Assembly: GCA_040754375.1 (NCBI GenBank)
Contig: JBFMCT010000002.1
Coordinates: forward strand, 108,058 to 172,057
DNA length: 64,000 nucleotides
Direction: 5' to 3'
Source of the DNA: Actinomycetota bacterium
GTDB lineage: Bacteria; Actinomycetota; Acidimicrobiia; Acidimicrobiales; AC-14
Numbering within the stretch: the stretch's first letter is position 1; each line of letters opens with the position of its first letter. The position numbers were made by a program, and so were the translations under genes. Under the pieces are notes generated by a model, which saw only the letters and a list, made by a program, of their open reading frames with translations, made no database searches and was not told the DNA's origin. Positions 24,872 to 35,677 of this stretch are shown here, one piece after another.

Positions 24872-27148
24872 CTGACGACGCACCCTGAGCTGGCGGCCGA
24901 GCAGGCCGTCATCGACCGGGCCTACCGGCGCCTCGACGCCATGCGCGAGCAGGCGCGCGCCGTGTCGGCCGACGTCCTGGGCGACAGCCGGGGCGGCACC
25001 CACCAGGCCCGCTACGAGCGTGACGTACGGGTCGAGGTGACGGAACGGCGCCTGGCCGCCCTCAAGGCGGCCGACGCCGGCCTGGTGTTCGGCCGTGTCG
25101 ACCACGTCAGGGGCCCCGACGGCCCGGGCGGCACCCTCTACGTCGGCCGGGTCGCCATCTCGACCGAGGAGAACGAGCCCCTGGTCGTCGACTGGCGGGC
25201 GCCAGCCGCCGAGCCCTTCTACCGGGCGACCCCGGGCGAGCCCCTGGGCCTGGCCCGGCGCCGCCACTTCCTGCTGCGGGGCCGGCGGCTGGTGGGCATC
25301 GAGGACGACCTGCTGGCGGTGGACAGCGAGGGCGACGACATCGGCGACGACCTGGTCCTGGTGGGCGAGGCCGCCCTGCTGGCGTCGCTGCGCCGGGCCC
25401 GAACGGGCCGGATGGCCGACATCGTGGCCACCATCCAGCGCGAGCAGGACGAGATCATCCGAGCCCCGCTCCCGGGTGTGCTGGTGGTCCAGGGAGGACC
25501 GGGTACGGGTAAGACGGCCGTGGCTCTGCACCGGGCCGCTTACCTGCTCTACACCTACCGGTTCCCGCTCGAACGGGCGGGCGTGCTGCTCATCGGCCCC
25601 AACCGGGTGTTCCTCCGCTACATCGAACAGGTGCTGCCCTCGCTGGGCGAGCACACGGTCACGTTCGCCACGCCGGCCACGCTCGTCCCCGCGGTGACCA
25701 TGACCGGCACCGACACCCCGGAGGCGGCCACCGTCAAGGGCGACGTCCGCATGGCCGCGCTGGTGGCCCGGGCCGTGTCCCAGCGCCAGCGCCCGCTGCC
25801 GGTGGCGGCCACCATCCCCCTGGGCGCCCACCTGCTGAGCCTGTCCCCGGGCGCCACCCGCGACATCGTCCAGCGGGTCAAGCGGCGCCGGGGCGACCAT
25901 AACCGGCGCCGCGCTTACTTCGAGCGCCTCGTGAGCCGCCACCTGCTCGACCAGTGGCGCCGGCGGGAGGGCCTGGAGCCCGACGAGCCGCTCCCCGAGG
26001 ACCTGGAGCTCCAGCTCCGCCGCCAGCGGGCCTACGTGGCCGCCGTGGAACGCATGTGGCCCGTCCTCACGCCCGAGGCCCTGCTGCACGACCTGTTCAG
26101 CGTGCCGGCGCTGACCCGCCTGGCGGCTCACGGCGTGCTCAAGGACCAAGAGTGGCAGGCGCTGGTCCGGCCCCGCCACAAGCGGCTGGCCGACGTGGCC
26201 TGGACCGAGGCCGACATCGCCCTGCTCGACGAGGCGGCCGTCCACCTGGGCCCCGTCCCGTCGCGGGCCCGGCCCGCCGACCGGGGCCTCGGGGCCGAGG
26301 AGATGTCGGTCTACGAGCGGGCCCTGGAGGATGCCGGGGACATCGACCCCGTGATGCGGGCCGACCTGGTCGACCACCTGTCCCGGTGGACCAGGGACGC
26401 CCCGAGCGACGAGCAGCCCGACCTGGCCACCCGGACCTTCGGCCACGTGCTGGTCGACGAGGCCCAGGAGCTGACGCCCATGCAGGTGCGGATGATCGGC
26501 CGCCGGGTGCCCAGCGGGTCGATGACCTTGGTCGGGGACCTGGGCCAGGCCAGCGGCGAGCACTCGGCCCGGTCGTGGGACGACGTGCTGGCCCACCTGC
26601 CCGGCCGGCGCGACCCACGGGTGGCCGAGCTGTCGGTCAACTACCGCACGCCCGTGGAGGTCATGGACCTGGCCTCCCGGGTGCTGGCGGCCGCCGCGCC
26701 CGGCCTCTCCCCGCCCCGCTCGGTGCGGTCCACAGGCGAACCACCGGCCGTCACCCGCGTGGCCACGGCCGGCGACCTGGTGGCCGCGGCCGCGGCCGTG
26801 GCCCGCGCCGAGCTGCCCCGGGCCGTGGGCGGGCGGGTGGCCGTGATCGCCCCGATGGCCCTGGTCGACGAGCTGCGGACGGTCCTCGGGGCCCCGGACT
26901 CGGGCTCGGCCGTGCTCGAGCAGCCGATCGCCGTGTTCGGGGCCGCGGGGGCCAAGGGCCTGGAGTTCGACTCGGTCGTGGTGGTGGAGCCGGCCGCCCT
27001 CGTCGACGAGCGCGGCAAGGGCCTGCAGGCTCTCTACGTCGCCCTCACCCGCACCACCCGGGGCCTGCACCTCGTCCACCACCGGCCCCTTCCTGGCCCG
27101 TTGACCGCCGGGCCCCCCGTCGGGGGGGTACCCCAAGGGGTGCAATGA
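24872..27148 (+). CDS. HelD/HelR-like UvrD-family RNA polymerase recycling ATPase
   Basis: A superfamily 1 helicase-like ATPase of about 758 residues. It has Walker A VQGGPGTGKTAVALHRAAYL, Walker B LVDEAQELTPMQ, the NYRTP motif and C-terminal motif VALTRTTRGLHLVHH. A helical N-terminus (ELAAEQAVIDRAYRRLDAMR) is typical of HelD, which removes stalled RNA polymerase from DNA. Actinobacterial HelR members also protect against rifamycins. That N-terminal helix lies upstream of the first ATG (24941). With no ATG, GTG or TTG in frame, I place the start at CTG 24872, 11 bases after AAGGA. The stop overlaps murA (ATGA). Confidence 0.9.
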   Translation: MTTHPELAAEQAVIDRAYRRLDAMREQARAVSADVLGDSRGGTHQARYERDVRVEVTERRLAALKAADAGLVFGRVDHVRGPDGPGGTLYVGRVAISTEENEPLVVDWRAPAAEPFYRATPGEPLGLARRRHFLLRGRRLVGIEDDLLAVDSEGDDIGDDLVLVGEAALLASLRRARTGRMADIVATIQREQDEIIRAPLPGVLVVQGGPGTGKTAVALHRAAYLLYTYRFPLERAGVLLIGPNRVFLRYIEQVLPSLGEHTVTFATPATLVPAVTMTGTDTPEAATVKGDVRMAALVARAVSQRQRPLPVAATIPLGAHLLSLSPGATRDIVQRVKRRRGDHNRRRAYFERLVSRHLLDQWRRREGLEPDEPLPEDLELQLRRQRAYVAAVERMWPVLTPEALLHDLFSVPALTRLAAHGVLKDQEWQALVRPRHKRLADVAWTEADIALLDEAAVHLGPVPSRARPADRGLGAEEMSVYERALEDAGDIDPVMRADLVDHLSRWTRDAPSDEQPDLATRTFGHVLVDEAQELTPMQVRMIGRRVPSGSMTLVGDLGQASGEHSARSWDDVLAHLPGRRDPRVAELSVNYRTPVEVMDLASRVLAAAAPGLSPPRSVRSTGEPPAVTRVATAGDLVAAAAAVARAELPRAVGGRVAVIAPMALVDELRTVLGAPDSGSAVLEQPIAVFGAAGAKGLEFDSVVVVEPAALVDERGKGLQALYVALTRTTRGLHLVHHRPLPGPLTAGPPVGGVPQGVQ

Positions 27149-28482
27149 TGGGCGCCGTGCCGGCCGACTCGGGGATCCCCACGTGGCGGATCGAGCCCGG
27201 TGGCCCGCTCCGGGGCGACGTGTCCATCAGCGGCTCGAAGAACGTCGTCACCAAGCTCATGGTGGCGTCGCTGCTGTCCGACGAACCGGGGGTGGTGGGC
27301 AACGCCCCTCACCTGGGCGACGTCGACATCACGGCTTCGTTGCTGCGGGCCCTCGGGGCCGACGTCGACATCGACGACCAGGCCCACGTCATCACCATCG
27401 ACGCCCACCGGGTGCTCGATTGCCGCTTGCCGGCCTCCCGGCTCAACCGCATCCCGATCCTGCTCACCGGGCCACTGCTCCACCGGGCCGGAGAGGCGTT
27501 CATCCCCCTGGGCGAGTCCGGCGACCGCATCGGGTCGCGGCCCGTCGACTACCACGCCGACGCCCTGCGCCAGCTCGGGGCCGAGATCGAGTTCACCGAC
27601 GAAGGCCTGCACGCCAAGGCGTCCAAGCTGCACGGCGCCCACATCCGCCTGCCCTTCCCGAGCGTGGGCGCGACCGAGACCGTGCTGCTCACGGCCGCCC
27701 GGGCCGAGGGCCGCACCACCTTGGAGAACGCGGCCGTCGAGCCCGAGATCGTCGAGCTCGCCCTGTTCCTCCAGCGCATGGGCGCCCGCATCGAGCTCCA
27801 GCCCGACCGCCTGTTCGTGATCGAGGGGGTCCCCCACCTCACTGGTGCCCGCCAGCGCATCGGCGGCGATCGCATCGAGGCGTTCTCCTACCTGGTCGCA
27901 GGCCTGGCCACCGGCGGGCGGGTCCGGATCCGGGGCTGCGCCCAGGACCGCCTGGTCACGGCCATATCGACCCTGCAGCGCATGGGCGCCGAGTTCGCCA
28001 TCGACGACGACGGCATCGCCGCCGAGGTCGGGGCCGCGGGCCTGCGTCCGGCCGCCGTCCACACCGACCCTCATCCCGGCTTCATGACCGACTGGCAGCC
28101 CGGGCTGGTGGTGTTGTGCACCCAGGCCAAGGGGCTGTCGGTCATCCACGAGACGGTCTTCGAGGACCGGCTGGGTTATGTCGACGCCCTTCGGGCCATG
28201 AACGCCGAGGTGGAGCTGTTCGACCAGTGCCTGGTGGGCAACGCCTGTCGCTTCGAGGAGACCGGCTTCCTGCACTCGGCGCTGGTGCGAGGCGTGGCCG
28301 CGCTCCGGGGGGCCGAGATCGAGATGCCCGACATCCGGGCCGCCTTCGCCCATGTGATCGCCGCCTCGGTGGCCGACGGCCCCTCCACCCTCCACGGTGT
28401 CCACCACCTCGAGCGGGGCTACGACCACCCGCTGGAGAAGTTCACCTCGCTGGGGTTGACCATCACCCCGGTCAGGCCCTGA
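27145..28482 (+). CDS. murA: UDP-N-acetylglucosamine 1-carboxyvinyltransferase, Asp active-site variant
   Basis: A 445-residue EPSP-synthase-fold enzyme that transfers enolpyruvate to UDP-GlcNAc, the first committed step of peptidoglycan synthesis. The conserved Lys lies in SGSKNVVTKL. The loop that holds the catalytic Cys in E. coli MurA (PGGCTIGARPVD) reads ESGDRIGSRPVD here, so Cys is replaced by Asp. This is known from mycobacteria and is associated with fosfomycin insensitivity. The protein is longer than the usual 420 residues. A paralogue elsewhere in the genome is possible. It is translationally coupled to helD and overlaps the convergent L,D-transpeptidase gene by 11 bases. Confidence 0.93.
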   Translation: MMGAVPADSGIPTWRIEPGGPLRGDVSISGSKNVVTKLMVASLLSDEPGVVGNAPHLGDVDITASLLRALGADVDIDDQAHVITIDAHRVLDCRLPASRLNRIPILLTGPLLHRAGEAFIPLGESGDRIGSRPVDYHADALRQLGAEIEFTDEGLHAKASKLHGAHIRLPFPSVGATETVLLTAARAEGRTTLENAAVEPEIVELALFLQRMGARIELQPDRLFVIEGVPHLTGARQRIGGDRIEAFSYLVAGLATGGRVRIRGCAQDRLVTAISTLQRMGAEFAIDDDGIAAEVGAAGLRPAAVHTDPHPGFMTDWQPGLVVLCTQAKGLSVIHETVFEDRLGYVDALRAMNAEVELFDQCLVGNACRFEETGFLHSALVRGVAALRGAEIEMPDIRAAFAHVIAASVADGPSTLHGVHHLERGYDHPLEKFTSLGLTITPVRP

Positions 28483-29239
28483 TCTCGACCGGTACCCCGA
28501 TCGGCAGCATCTCCCGCAGGCGGGTGATGGCCTCGTTGGTCATGCGGATGCAGCCGTTGCTGACGTTGCGCCCGATACTGGCCGGGTCGCCGGTGCCGTG
28601 GATACCCATCTGGCCGTCGCCCCCGCCGAAGCTGTAGAGCACCTCGGAGTAGGCCGACAGGCCGTAGGCGTAGGGGCCGTAGGCATACTGCTCGTCGGGG
28701 TAAACGGCGATCAGCTCGGTCGTGTAGAAGAACCCGGTGGCGCTCGGGGTGGCCGAGGTCCCCACCGCCACCGGCTCCTGCAGGACCATCTGGTCCTTGT
28801 CGAACAGCGTCAGCCGGAACTGGCTCAGCTCCACCAGGATCCGGTAGGTGTGCTCGGCCAGGCTCACGTCGCCTTTGTTGATCCAGCCCGTGCTGCCGTT
28901 GGGCCGGGCCGGCAGGTAGACCTCCAGCCAGTCCCCTCTCTCCTGTTTGACCAGGAACACCCGGGGGGACCCATAGGTGGGGTTGGGGTGGGCGAACGAG
29001 CCAGTGGGGGTGGTGGCGCCCATCTCGTCGTAGACATTGACCCGGGCCACTTCGGCGGTGGCCACCCGGTAGATGGGGTGGGAGGCGACCGTGGTGGTGG
29101 GTGCCGGAGAAGCGGTCGTCTCGGGGGCGGGCACGGCGGTCGTCGGGTCGGCTACCCCGGCGCTTTGCTGGCCCCCGTCCCCGCCACCGCAGGCCGCGAG
29201 TACCAGGACCATCACGAGGGCCGTCGTGGCTCTTCGCAT
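28472..29239 (-). CDS. L,D-transpeptidase lipoprotein (YkuD domain)
   Basis: A 255-residue lipoprotein with lipobox LAAC at residue 17, a Thr/Pro/Ala linker, an SH3-like segment (VNVYDEMG...GWINKGDV) and a C-terminal YkuD domain. The catalytic motif is MGIHGTGDPASIG then SNGCIRMTNEAI, with the nucleophilic Cys and the conserved His. L,D-transpeptidases make 3-3 crosslinks in peptidoglycan, common in actinobacteria. The neighbouring murA supports a cell-wall role. The ATG lies 8 bases after a TACCCT box. Confidence 0.95.
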   Translation of the reverse strand: MRRATTALVMVLVLAACGGGDGGQQSAGVADPTTAVPAPETTASPAPTTTVASHPIYRVATAEVARVNVYDEMGATTPTGSFAHPNPTYGSPRVFLVKQERGDWLEVYLPARPNGSTGWINKGDVSLAEHTYRILVELSQFRLTLFDKDQMVLQEPVAVGTSATPSATGFFYTTELIAVYPDEQYAYGPYAYGLSAYSEVLYSFGGGDGQMGIHGTGDPASIGRNVSNGCIRMTNEAITRLREMLPIGVPVEIRA

Positions 29240-29246
29240 GGTCGCG

Positions 29247-29252
29247 AGGGTA
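29247..29252 (-). promoter_or_regulatory. -10 box TACCCT for the L,D-transpeptidase gene
   Basis: On the minus strand TACCCT ends 8 bases before the ATG at 29239, which predicts a leaderless transcript. Confidence 0.45.
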
Positions 29253-29278
29253 GTGGCGTCGGCTGGTTGCTCCGACGC

Positions 29279-29315
29279 GACCGGTTGCCCCCCGGTGAAC
29301 GGGGGGCAACCGGTC
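29279..29315 (-). terminator. strong 16-bp hairpin terminator-like structure
   Basis: A perfect 16-bp inverted repeat (29279-29294 and 29300-29315) encloses the 5-base loop GTGAA. It begins GACCGG and has a C6/G6 core. It lies just beyond the stop of the SRPBCC gene on the minus strand and upstream of the L,D-transpeptidase promoter. There is no clear U-tract. Confidence 0.65.
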
Positions 29316-29347
29316 AGAACCGCTGCGCCGGGGTAACCGGCGGGCCG

Positions 29348-29797
29348 CTACGGGACCTGGCCCCGCCAGGCTCCGGTCTCGGCCACGCGGCCTTCGATGA
29401 AGTCGCGGAAGCGCTCCAGGTCGCCCTCGACCCGCTTGGACACGACGCCCAAAGCCTGACCGGCCTTCTCGACCGGCCCGTCGGGCTCGAAGTCGAGCCG
29501 CAGGGTGATGGCCGTGGCCCCCGCGCCCGCGGGCTGGAAGGTGACGTCACCGGCATTGGCCGCGCCGCTCAGGCTGCGCCAGGCGATGCGCCGGTCGGGC
29601 TCCTGGTGGACGATCTCGGCGTCCCACTCGCGGTGTGCCCCGCCGATCGATGCCTTCCAGCGCAGGTGGGAGTCGTCGATCTGGGTGACGCTCTCGACGC
29701 CCTCCATGAACCGGGGGAACTCCTCGAACTGGGTCCACTGGTTGTAGACCGTCCTCACCGGCTTGTTGACTTCGATGGTCTTTTCCACGGTGGCCAT
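29348..29797 (-). CDS. SRPBCC family protein (polyketide cyclase/START-like)
   Basis: A 149-residue protein of the SRPBCC helix-grip fold. It begins VEKTIEVNKPVRTVYNQWTQ, continues FPRFMEGVESVTQIDDSHLRW and WDAEIVHQEPDRRIAWRSL, and ends in a long amphipathic helix (KRVEGDLERFRDFIEGRV). Proteins of this type bind small hydrophobic ligands. Close relatives are often found near stress or membrane genes in actinobacteria, with no defined ligand. GGAGG (29805-29809 on the minus strand) supports the ATG. Confidence 0.9.
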   Translation of the reverse strand: MATVEKTIEVNKPVRTVYNQWTQFEEFPRFMEGVESVTQIDDSHLRWKASIGGAHREWDAEIVHQEPDRRIAWRSLSGAANAGDVTFQPAGAGATAITLRLDFEPDGPVEKAGQALGVVSKRVEGDLERFRDFIEGRVAETGAWRGQVP

Positions 29798-29938
29798 GAG
29801 AGGATCTCCTCCGTCGTTCGGTGCCTTGTTCTGTCCCGTCGTACCTACCCCCGACGGCGCTGGCTACGCCTCCCGGGCCACGTTTGTCGGCCCCCGCCAC
29901 AGGGAACCAGTGGGCCATACCAGAGACGGGAGGAACCC

Positions 29939-29998
29939 GTGTACATAGGCATCGGCACACTGATACTGATAATCATCCTGGTCTTGCTCCTGACGTAA
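29939..29998 (+). CDS. 19-residue hydrophobic micropeptide
   Basis: A tiny frame starting GTG encodes MYIGIGTLILIIILVLLLT, a single predicted membrane helix. GGGAGGA at 29928-29934 is a near-ideal ribosome-binding site. The sequence resembles the first helix of DUF3309-type small hydrophobic proteins, one of which is encoded at 52522-52662. Function is unknown. A membrane-stress or regulatory micropeptide is possible. The clear start signal, the A/T-richer codons for Ile and the immediate TAA make chance unlikely. Confidence 0.6.
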   Translation: MYIGIGTLILIIILVLLLT

Positions 29999-30027
29999 CA
30001 AGGGGTGCCCGCTACTGTGCGGGGCCC

Positions 30028-30846
30028 GTGGGCGAAGGATCGGGACGGGAGCGACTACCGGAAGTGCCCGGGACGGCGCAGTCGACGGGGCGGGTTCGTG
30101 AACTGGTCGTGATGACGTTCAACGTCCGCACTGCGCTGGGCCTCGACGGGTGGGACCTGTGGTGGTTGCGCCGCCGGTCGACCGTTGGCGCCATCGCCGG
30201 GCTGGTGCCCGACGTGGCCGGCCTCCAGGAAGTACGGCCCGTGCAGATGCGCTACCTCGCTAGGCGCCTGCCTGGCTACGGGTTCGTCAGCCCGGGCCGG
30301 GCCCGCCGACGCTGGGGCGGCGAGCAGTGCCCGGTGCTGTTCAGGGCAGACCGCTTCAAGGTCGCCGGCGCCGAAGCCCGCTGGTTCGACGCCGATCGCC
30401 AGGGCCGGATGGCGACCGTCGCCCGCTTGGTCGACCTCGAGGACGGTTGCGAGCTGACGGTAGTCAACACCCACTTCGACCACCGCTCGGCTCAGCGGAG
30501 GGCGGCCAGCGCGGCGGCCGTGGTCGGCTGGTTGGCCGAGGCACCGGGCCCTTGTGTCGTCATGGGCGACCTCAATGCGCCGGTCGGGGAGGCCAGCGTC
30601 GTCCACCTCCTCGAGGCCGGCTTGGCCGACGCCCTCGGGCACCTACCCGCCCGGGGCCCGGGCGCGGCCACGGCCCACGCCTTCACCGGCCGCCTCGACG
30701 GGGCTCGCATCGACCACATCCTGGTGTCCGGCGACCACGAGGTGCTGGAGGGCTCCATAGTCCACGACCGGCCCCGAGGCCGCCTCCCGTCGGACCACTG
30801 GCCCGTCATGGCCCGCCTGCGCCCCGCCGGTAGTCCCCGCCGGTAG
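30028..30846 (+). CDS. endonuclease/exonuclease/phosphatase family protein
   Basis: A protein of about 272 residues with an EEP (DNase I-like) fold. Metal and catalytic motifs appear in order: MTFNVRTALGLDGWD, LQEVRP, VVNTHFDH, VMGDLNAPVG, IDHILVSG and SDHWPVMARL. Members hydrolyse phosphodiesters in nucleic acids, inositol phosphates or sphingolipids, and the substrate cannot be assigned. The GTG at 30028 is preceded by a TACTGT box at 30013-30018. Later starts at 30109 (GTG) or 30112 (ATG) begin exactly at the domain edge and remain possible. Confidence 0.88.
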   Translation: MGEGSGRERLPEVPGTAQSTGRVRELVVMTFNVRTALGLDGWDLWWLRRRSTVGAIAGLVPDVAGLQEVRPVQMRYLARRLPGYGFVSPGRARRRWGGEQCPVLFRADRFKVAGAEARWFDADRQGRMATVARLVDLEDGCELTVVNTHFDHRSAQRRAASAAAVVGWLAEAPGPCVVMGDLNAPVGEASVVHLLEAGLADALGHLPARGPGAATAHAFTGRLDGARIDHILVSGDHEVLEGSIVHDRPRGRLPSDHWPVMARLRPAGSPRR

Positions 30847-30855
30847 TCCCGGGCC

Positions 30856-31701
30856 CTACGGGTTGGCGACGGAAAACGTGTCGCAGGCGGCGATGTCGCT
30901 GGTGCGGTAGCCGGCGAGGAACCAGCTCTGGCGCTGGGCCGCCGAACCGTGGGTCCACGACTCGGGGTCGACCTGGCCCTGGACGCGTTCTTGGATGCGG
31001 TCGTCGCCCACGGCCGCGGCCGCGTCCAGCCCGTCGCGGATGTCGGCTTCGGTGAGCTCTTCGATGAAGCCGGTGCCGACGGCCCCCCGTGCCCACATGC
31101 CGGCCAGGCAGTCGGCCTGGAGCTCGACCCTGACGCCCTCGCTCTCGGGGCCGGTGGCCCGGCTGCGGGCTCGCTCCAGCACGCCCCGGATGTGCTGGAC
31201 GTGGTGGCCGTACTCGTGGGCGATCACGTAGGCCTCGGCGAAGGGCCCGCCCCTGGCCCCGAACCGCTCCCGTAGGACCTGGTAGAAGCCGAGGTCGATG
31301 TAGGCCCTCTCGTCGGCCGGGCAGTAGAAGGGCCCGACGGCCGAGGTGGCCGTGCCGCAGCCGGTGTTCACCTGGCCTTCGAAGAACACGGTCGTCGACC
31401 GGCGGTAGCCGGGCAGGGTCGCCTCCCAGAAGGCCTGCACGCTGTTGATCACGGCCACGATCCGGCAGTCGTCGCGCTGGTTGGCGTCGTCGCCCGTGCG
31501 GCACTCGGCCGACAGGTCGGTCCCGGGCTGGCCCAGTTGCAGGTTGGACAGGTCGCCCCCGCCGCCCCCGGTCAGGAGGTTGACGACCAGGAAGATGAGG
31601 CCCACGACCCCGCCGCCCCCGATGGCCAGCGGGCCCGCGCCCATGCCGCGCCGGTCCGACACCTGGGACGTGTCGAGGCGGGCACCGCTGCGGAACCGCA
31701 T
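30856..31701 (-). CDS. neutral zinc metallopeptidase (YpfJ family)
   Basis: A 281-residue membrane-anchored peptidase. It has a short Arg-rich N-terminus, a Gly-rich transmembrane helix (IGGGGVVGLIFLVVNLL) and a large external domain. The zinc motif is AHEYGHHVQHIRG (HExxH) with a downstream acidic helix (ELQADCLAGMWA) giving the third ligand. Cys residues at CRTGDDANQRDDC and CGTATS...YCPADE suggest disulfides. The natural substrate of this family is not known. It is convergent with the EEP gene, with a 9-base gap. Confidence 0.93.
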   Translation of the reverse strand: MRFRSGARLDTSQVSDRRGMGAGPLAIGGGGVVGLIFLVVNLLTGGGGGDLSNLQLGQPGTDLSAECRTGDDANQRDDCRIVAVINSVQAFWEATLPGYRRSTTVFFEGQVNTGCGTATSAVGPFYCPADERAYIDLGFYQVLRERFGARGGPFAEAYVIAHEYGHHVQHIRGVLERARSRATGPESEGVRVELQADCLAGMWARGAVGTGFIEELTEADIRDGLDAAAAVGDDRIQERVQGQVDPESWTHGSAAQRQSWFLAGYRTSDIAACDTFSVANP

Positions 31702-31776
31702 GGGGCAACGAGGGTAGCCAAGTGCGCCCGACGGAGTGCTGCCGCCCTGCGGCCGGCTGCCCGGTCGGCGCTCAGG

Positions 31777-32655
31777 TCAGGTCTCGGAGGCCGCCCTCTG
31801 GTCGAGCCAGCGGCGCAGGCCGGCAGCGTTGGAGTGAACCCCGTTGAGAACCTCGACCCGGGCGTGGGACGCGCCGAAGGCGTCCATCAGGGCGGCGTCG
31901 ACATCGGCCCCGGCCTGCCAGGCCCGTTCCGCCACCTCGGCCCACTGCCGCAACGAGCCCTCGGCCTCGTCCAAGAGGTCCTGGGGCCGGCCCGGGACGA
32001 CGCCGAAGTGGGCCAGGGCCAGCGCGTGCGGGCGCCGCTGGGCGAAGCGGCCCAGCGAGGCCAGCGCCAGTTCGAGGTCGAAGTCGGGGGGCGGCGTGGC
32101 CGGCCGCAACACGCCCACGTCGGGCAGGCGTACACCCACGGCGTCGCCTGCGAACAGCAGTCCGCTGGCCTCGTCGTGCAGGGCCAGGTGGTGCTTGGCG
32201 TGGCCCGGGGAGTGGACGGCGGTGAGCGTTCCCACCCGCTCGCCGTCCCCCAGGGCCTGGATGCGCTCGGCCGGGGTGGGGGCCAGCCGTCCGTACAGCG
32301 AGTCGAGCAGGTCGCCGTACACCCGACCGGCCGAGCTGACCAGCCGGGAGGGGTCGGCCAGGTGCCGGGCCCCCAGGGGGTGCACGTGGACCGACGCCCC
32401 CGGGAAAGCCGCAGCTACGTCGCCTACGCCGCCGGCGTGGTCGAGGTGGATGTGGGTCACGACGATGGCGCCGAGGTCGGTCGGCCCCACCCCCAGCTCG
32501 TCGAGGGCGGCCAGGACGGTCGGGACCGAGCTCTGGCTGCCCGTCTCCACCAGGACAGGGGGAGGGCCCATGACCAGGTAGCCGGCCGTCACCCGTTCCC
32601 AGCCCCCCAGCAGGGTGTCGATCTGGAACACACCGGGTGCCACCTCGACGGCCAT
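31777..32655 (-). CDS. MBL-fold metallo-hydrolase
   Basis: A 292-residue metallo-beta-lactamase-fold protein. The zinc motif is VVTHIHLDHAGGVG (HxHxDH), followed by VHSPGHAKHHLAL, LFAGDAVGVRLP and a late His in ALAHFGVV. A C-terminal helical extension of about 80 residues is present. The substrate is unknown. The group includes lactonases, glyoxalase II-like and sulfatase-like hydrolases. The ATG at 32655 is chosen over an upstream in-frame ATG because a TAGCCT -10 box sits 8 bases before it. Confidence 0.88.
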   Translation of the reverse strand: MAVEVAPGVFQIDTLLGGWERVTAGYLVMGPPPVLVETGSQSSVPTVLAALDELGVGPTDLGAIVVTHIHLDHAGGVGDVAAAFPGASVHVHPLGARHLADPSRLVSSAGRVYGDLLDSLYGRLAPTPAERIQALGDGERVGTLTAVHSPGHAKHHLALHDEASGLLFAGDAVGVRLPDVGVLRPATPPPDFDLELALASLGRFAQRRPHALALAHFGVVPGRPQDLLDEAEGSLRQWAEVAERAWQAGADVDAALMDAFGASHARVEVLNGVHSNAAGLRRWLDQRAASET

Positions 32656-32662
32656 CGGCCCG

Positions 32663-32668
32663 AGGCTA
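32663..32668 (-). promoter_or_regulatory. -10 box TAGCCT for the MBL-fold gene
   Basis: On the minus strand TAGCCT ends 8 bases before the ATG at 32655, and no Shine-Dalgarno sequence is present. Confidence 0.45.
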
Positions 32669-32783
32669 GGGCAGGCGTGCCCCGTGCCCGTAACCGGTCG
32701 AGCCGCCGTGCCGGTGTACCCAACGGGCCGGGACTGGCGCGTTCCGCACACCGGTTGGGCGGGGTCGGCGCCCGGCCTCGGGC

Positions 32784-32789
32784 TACGGT
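32784..32789 (+). promoter_or_regulatory. -10 box TACGGT for a lipoprotein gene
   Basis: TACGGT ends 7 bases before the GTG at 32796, the expected distance for a leaderless transcript. Confidence 0.5.
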
Positions 32790-32795
32790 TGACCG

Positions 32796-33342
32796 GTGAG
32801 AGCGATCGGGGTGGGGTTGGCAGCGCTCGTTCTCGTCCTGGCCGGGGCGGCGTGCAGCGACGGCAACTTCGCCGACTTCACGGGCGGGCCGACGACCACC
32901 GCCGGGCCCGGGGGCACGACTTCGGTCCCCGGTACCGGTCCTACGACCACCGACGGCCAGGGCGTGACCACGACCACCGCTGAGCCCGGCCCCACGACCA
33001 CCCGGGCCACAACCCCCACGTCCCTGCCCATCCCCACCGCCCCCGACCCGACTGTGCCGGGCACGGGCGGGCCGGTGGCCACCGACCTTTCCGCCTTCCC
33101 GTCGTGTGACTCGGGCCAGCCCCTGGTGCGCCTGTCCTGGGCCCCGTCGGGCAGCGGGGAGCAGTCGATCGTGATCTCGGTCCGGCCCGACAGGCTCGAC
33201 CCGGCCAACGCCACCACCACCCAGACCCTGGCGGCCAATCGTGGCAGCTACGACTTGCGCGAGACCCAGGCGGGGGCGATCTACTACTGGCGGGTGCTGA
33301 CCAGCCAGGGGGGCCAGTGGCTGCCCAGCGTCACCGCCCAGT

Positions 33343-33362
<20 letters not shown>
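32796..33362 (+). CDS. Thr/Pro-rich lipoprotein of unknown function
   Basis: A 188-residue lipoprotein. The signal peptide LAALVLVLAGAAC ends in a lipobox. A Thr/Pro/Gly linker of about 60 residues (GPTTTAGPGGTTSVPGTG and similar) probably spans the wall. The C-terminal globular part (about 95-188, VRLSWAPSGSGEQSIVISV, then AIYYWRVLTSQGGQWLP) reads like a fibronectin type III or other beta-sandwich. Function is unknown. The last 20 bases overlap the convergent DoxX-family gene. Confidence 0.78.
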
Positions 33363-35556
<2,194 letters not shown>

Positions 35557-35599
35557 CCCCGAGCGTAGCGGCCCGAGGCCGCCGCCCGTCCTTGTAGGA

Positions 35600-35622
35600 T
35601 TCTTGCCGCTGAGCGGCAAGAA
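35600..35622. promoter_or_regulatory. perfect 23-bp palindrome between thiC and hemE
   Basis: A perfect inverted repeat with 11-base arms (TTCTTGCCGCT and its complement) around a single central G lies between the divergent thiC and hemE promoters, next to an A/T-rich tract. It is about 45 bases upstream of the thiC -10 region and about 67 from the hemE start. It is probably an operator for a dimeric regulator. Confidence 0.55.
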
Positions 35623-35665
35623 ATATACCGAGAGTGGGCGGTGCCGGAGGGCGGCGGGCCGCAGG

Positions 35666-35671
35666 TAGCCT
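35666..35671 (+). promoter_or_regulatory. -10 box TAGCCT for the hem operon
   Basis: TAGCCT ends 7 bases before the hemE GTG at 35678, so the haem operon transcript is predicted to be leaderless. Confidence 0.5.
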
Positions 35672-35677
35672 CGCCTC

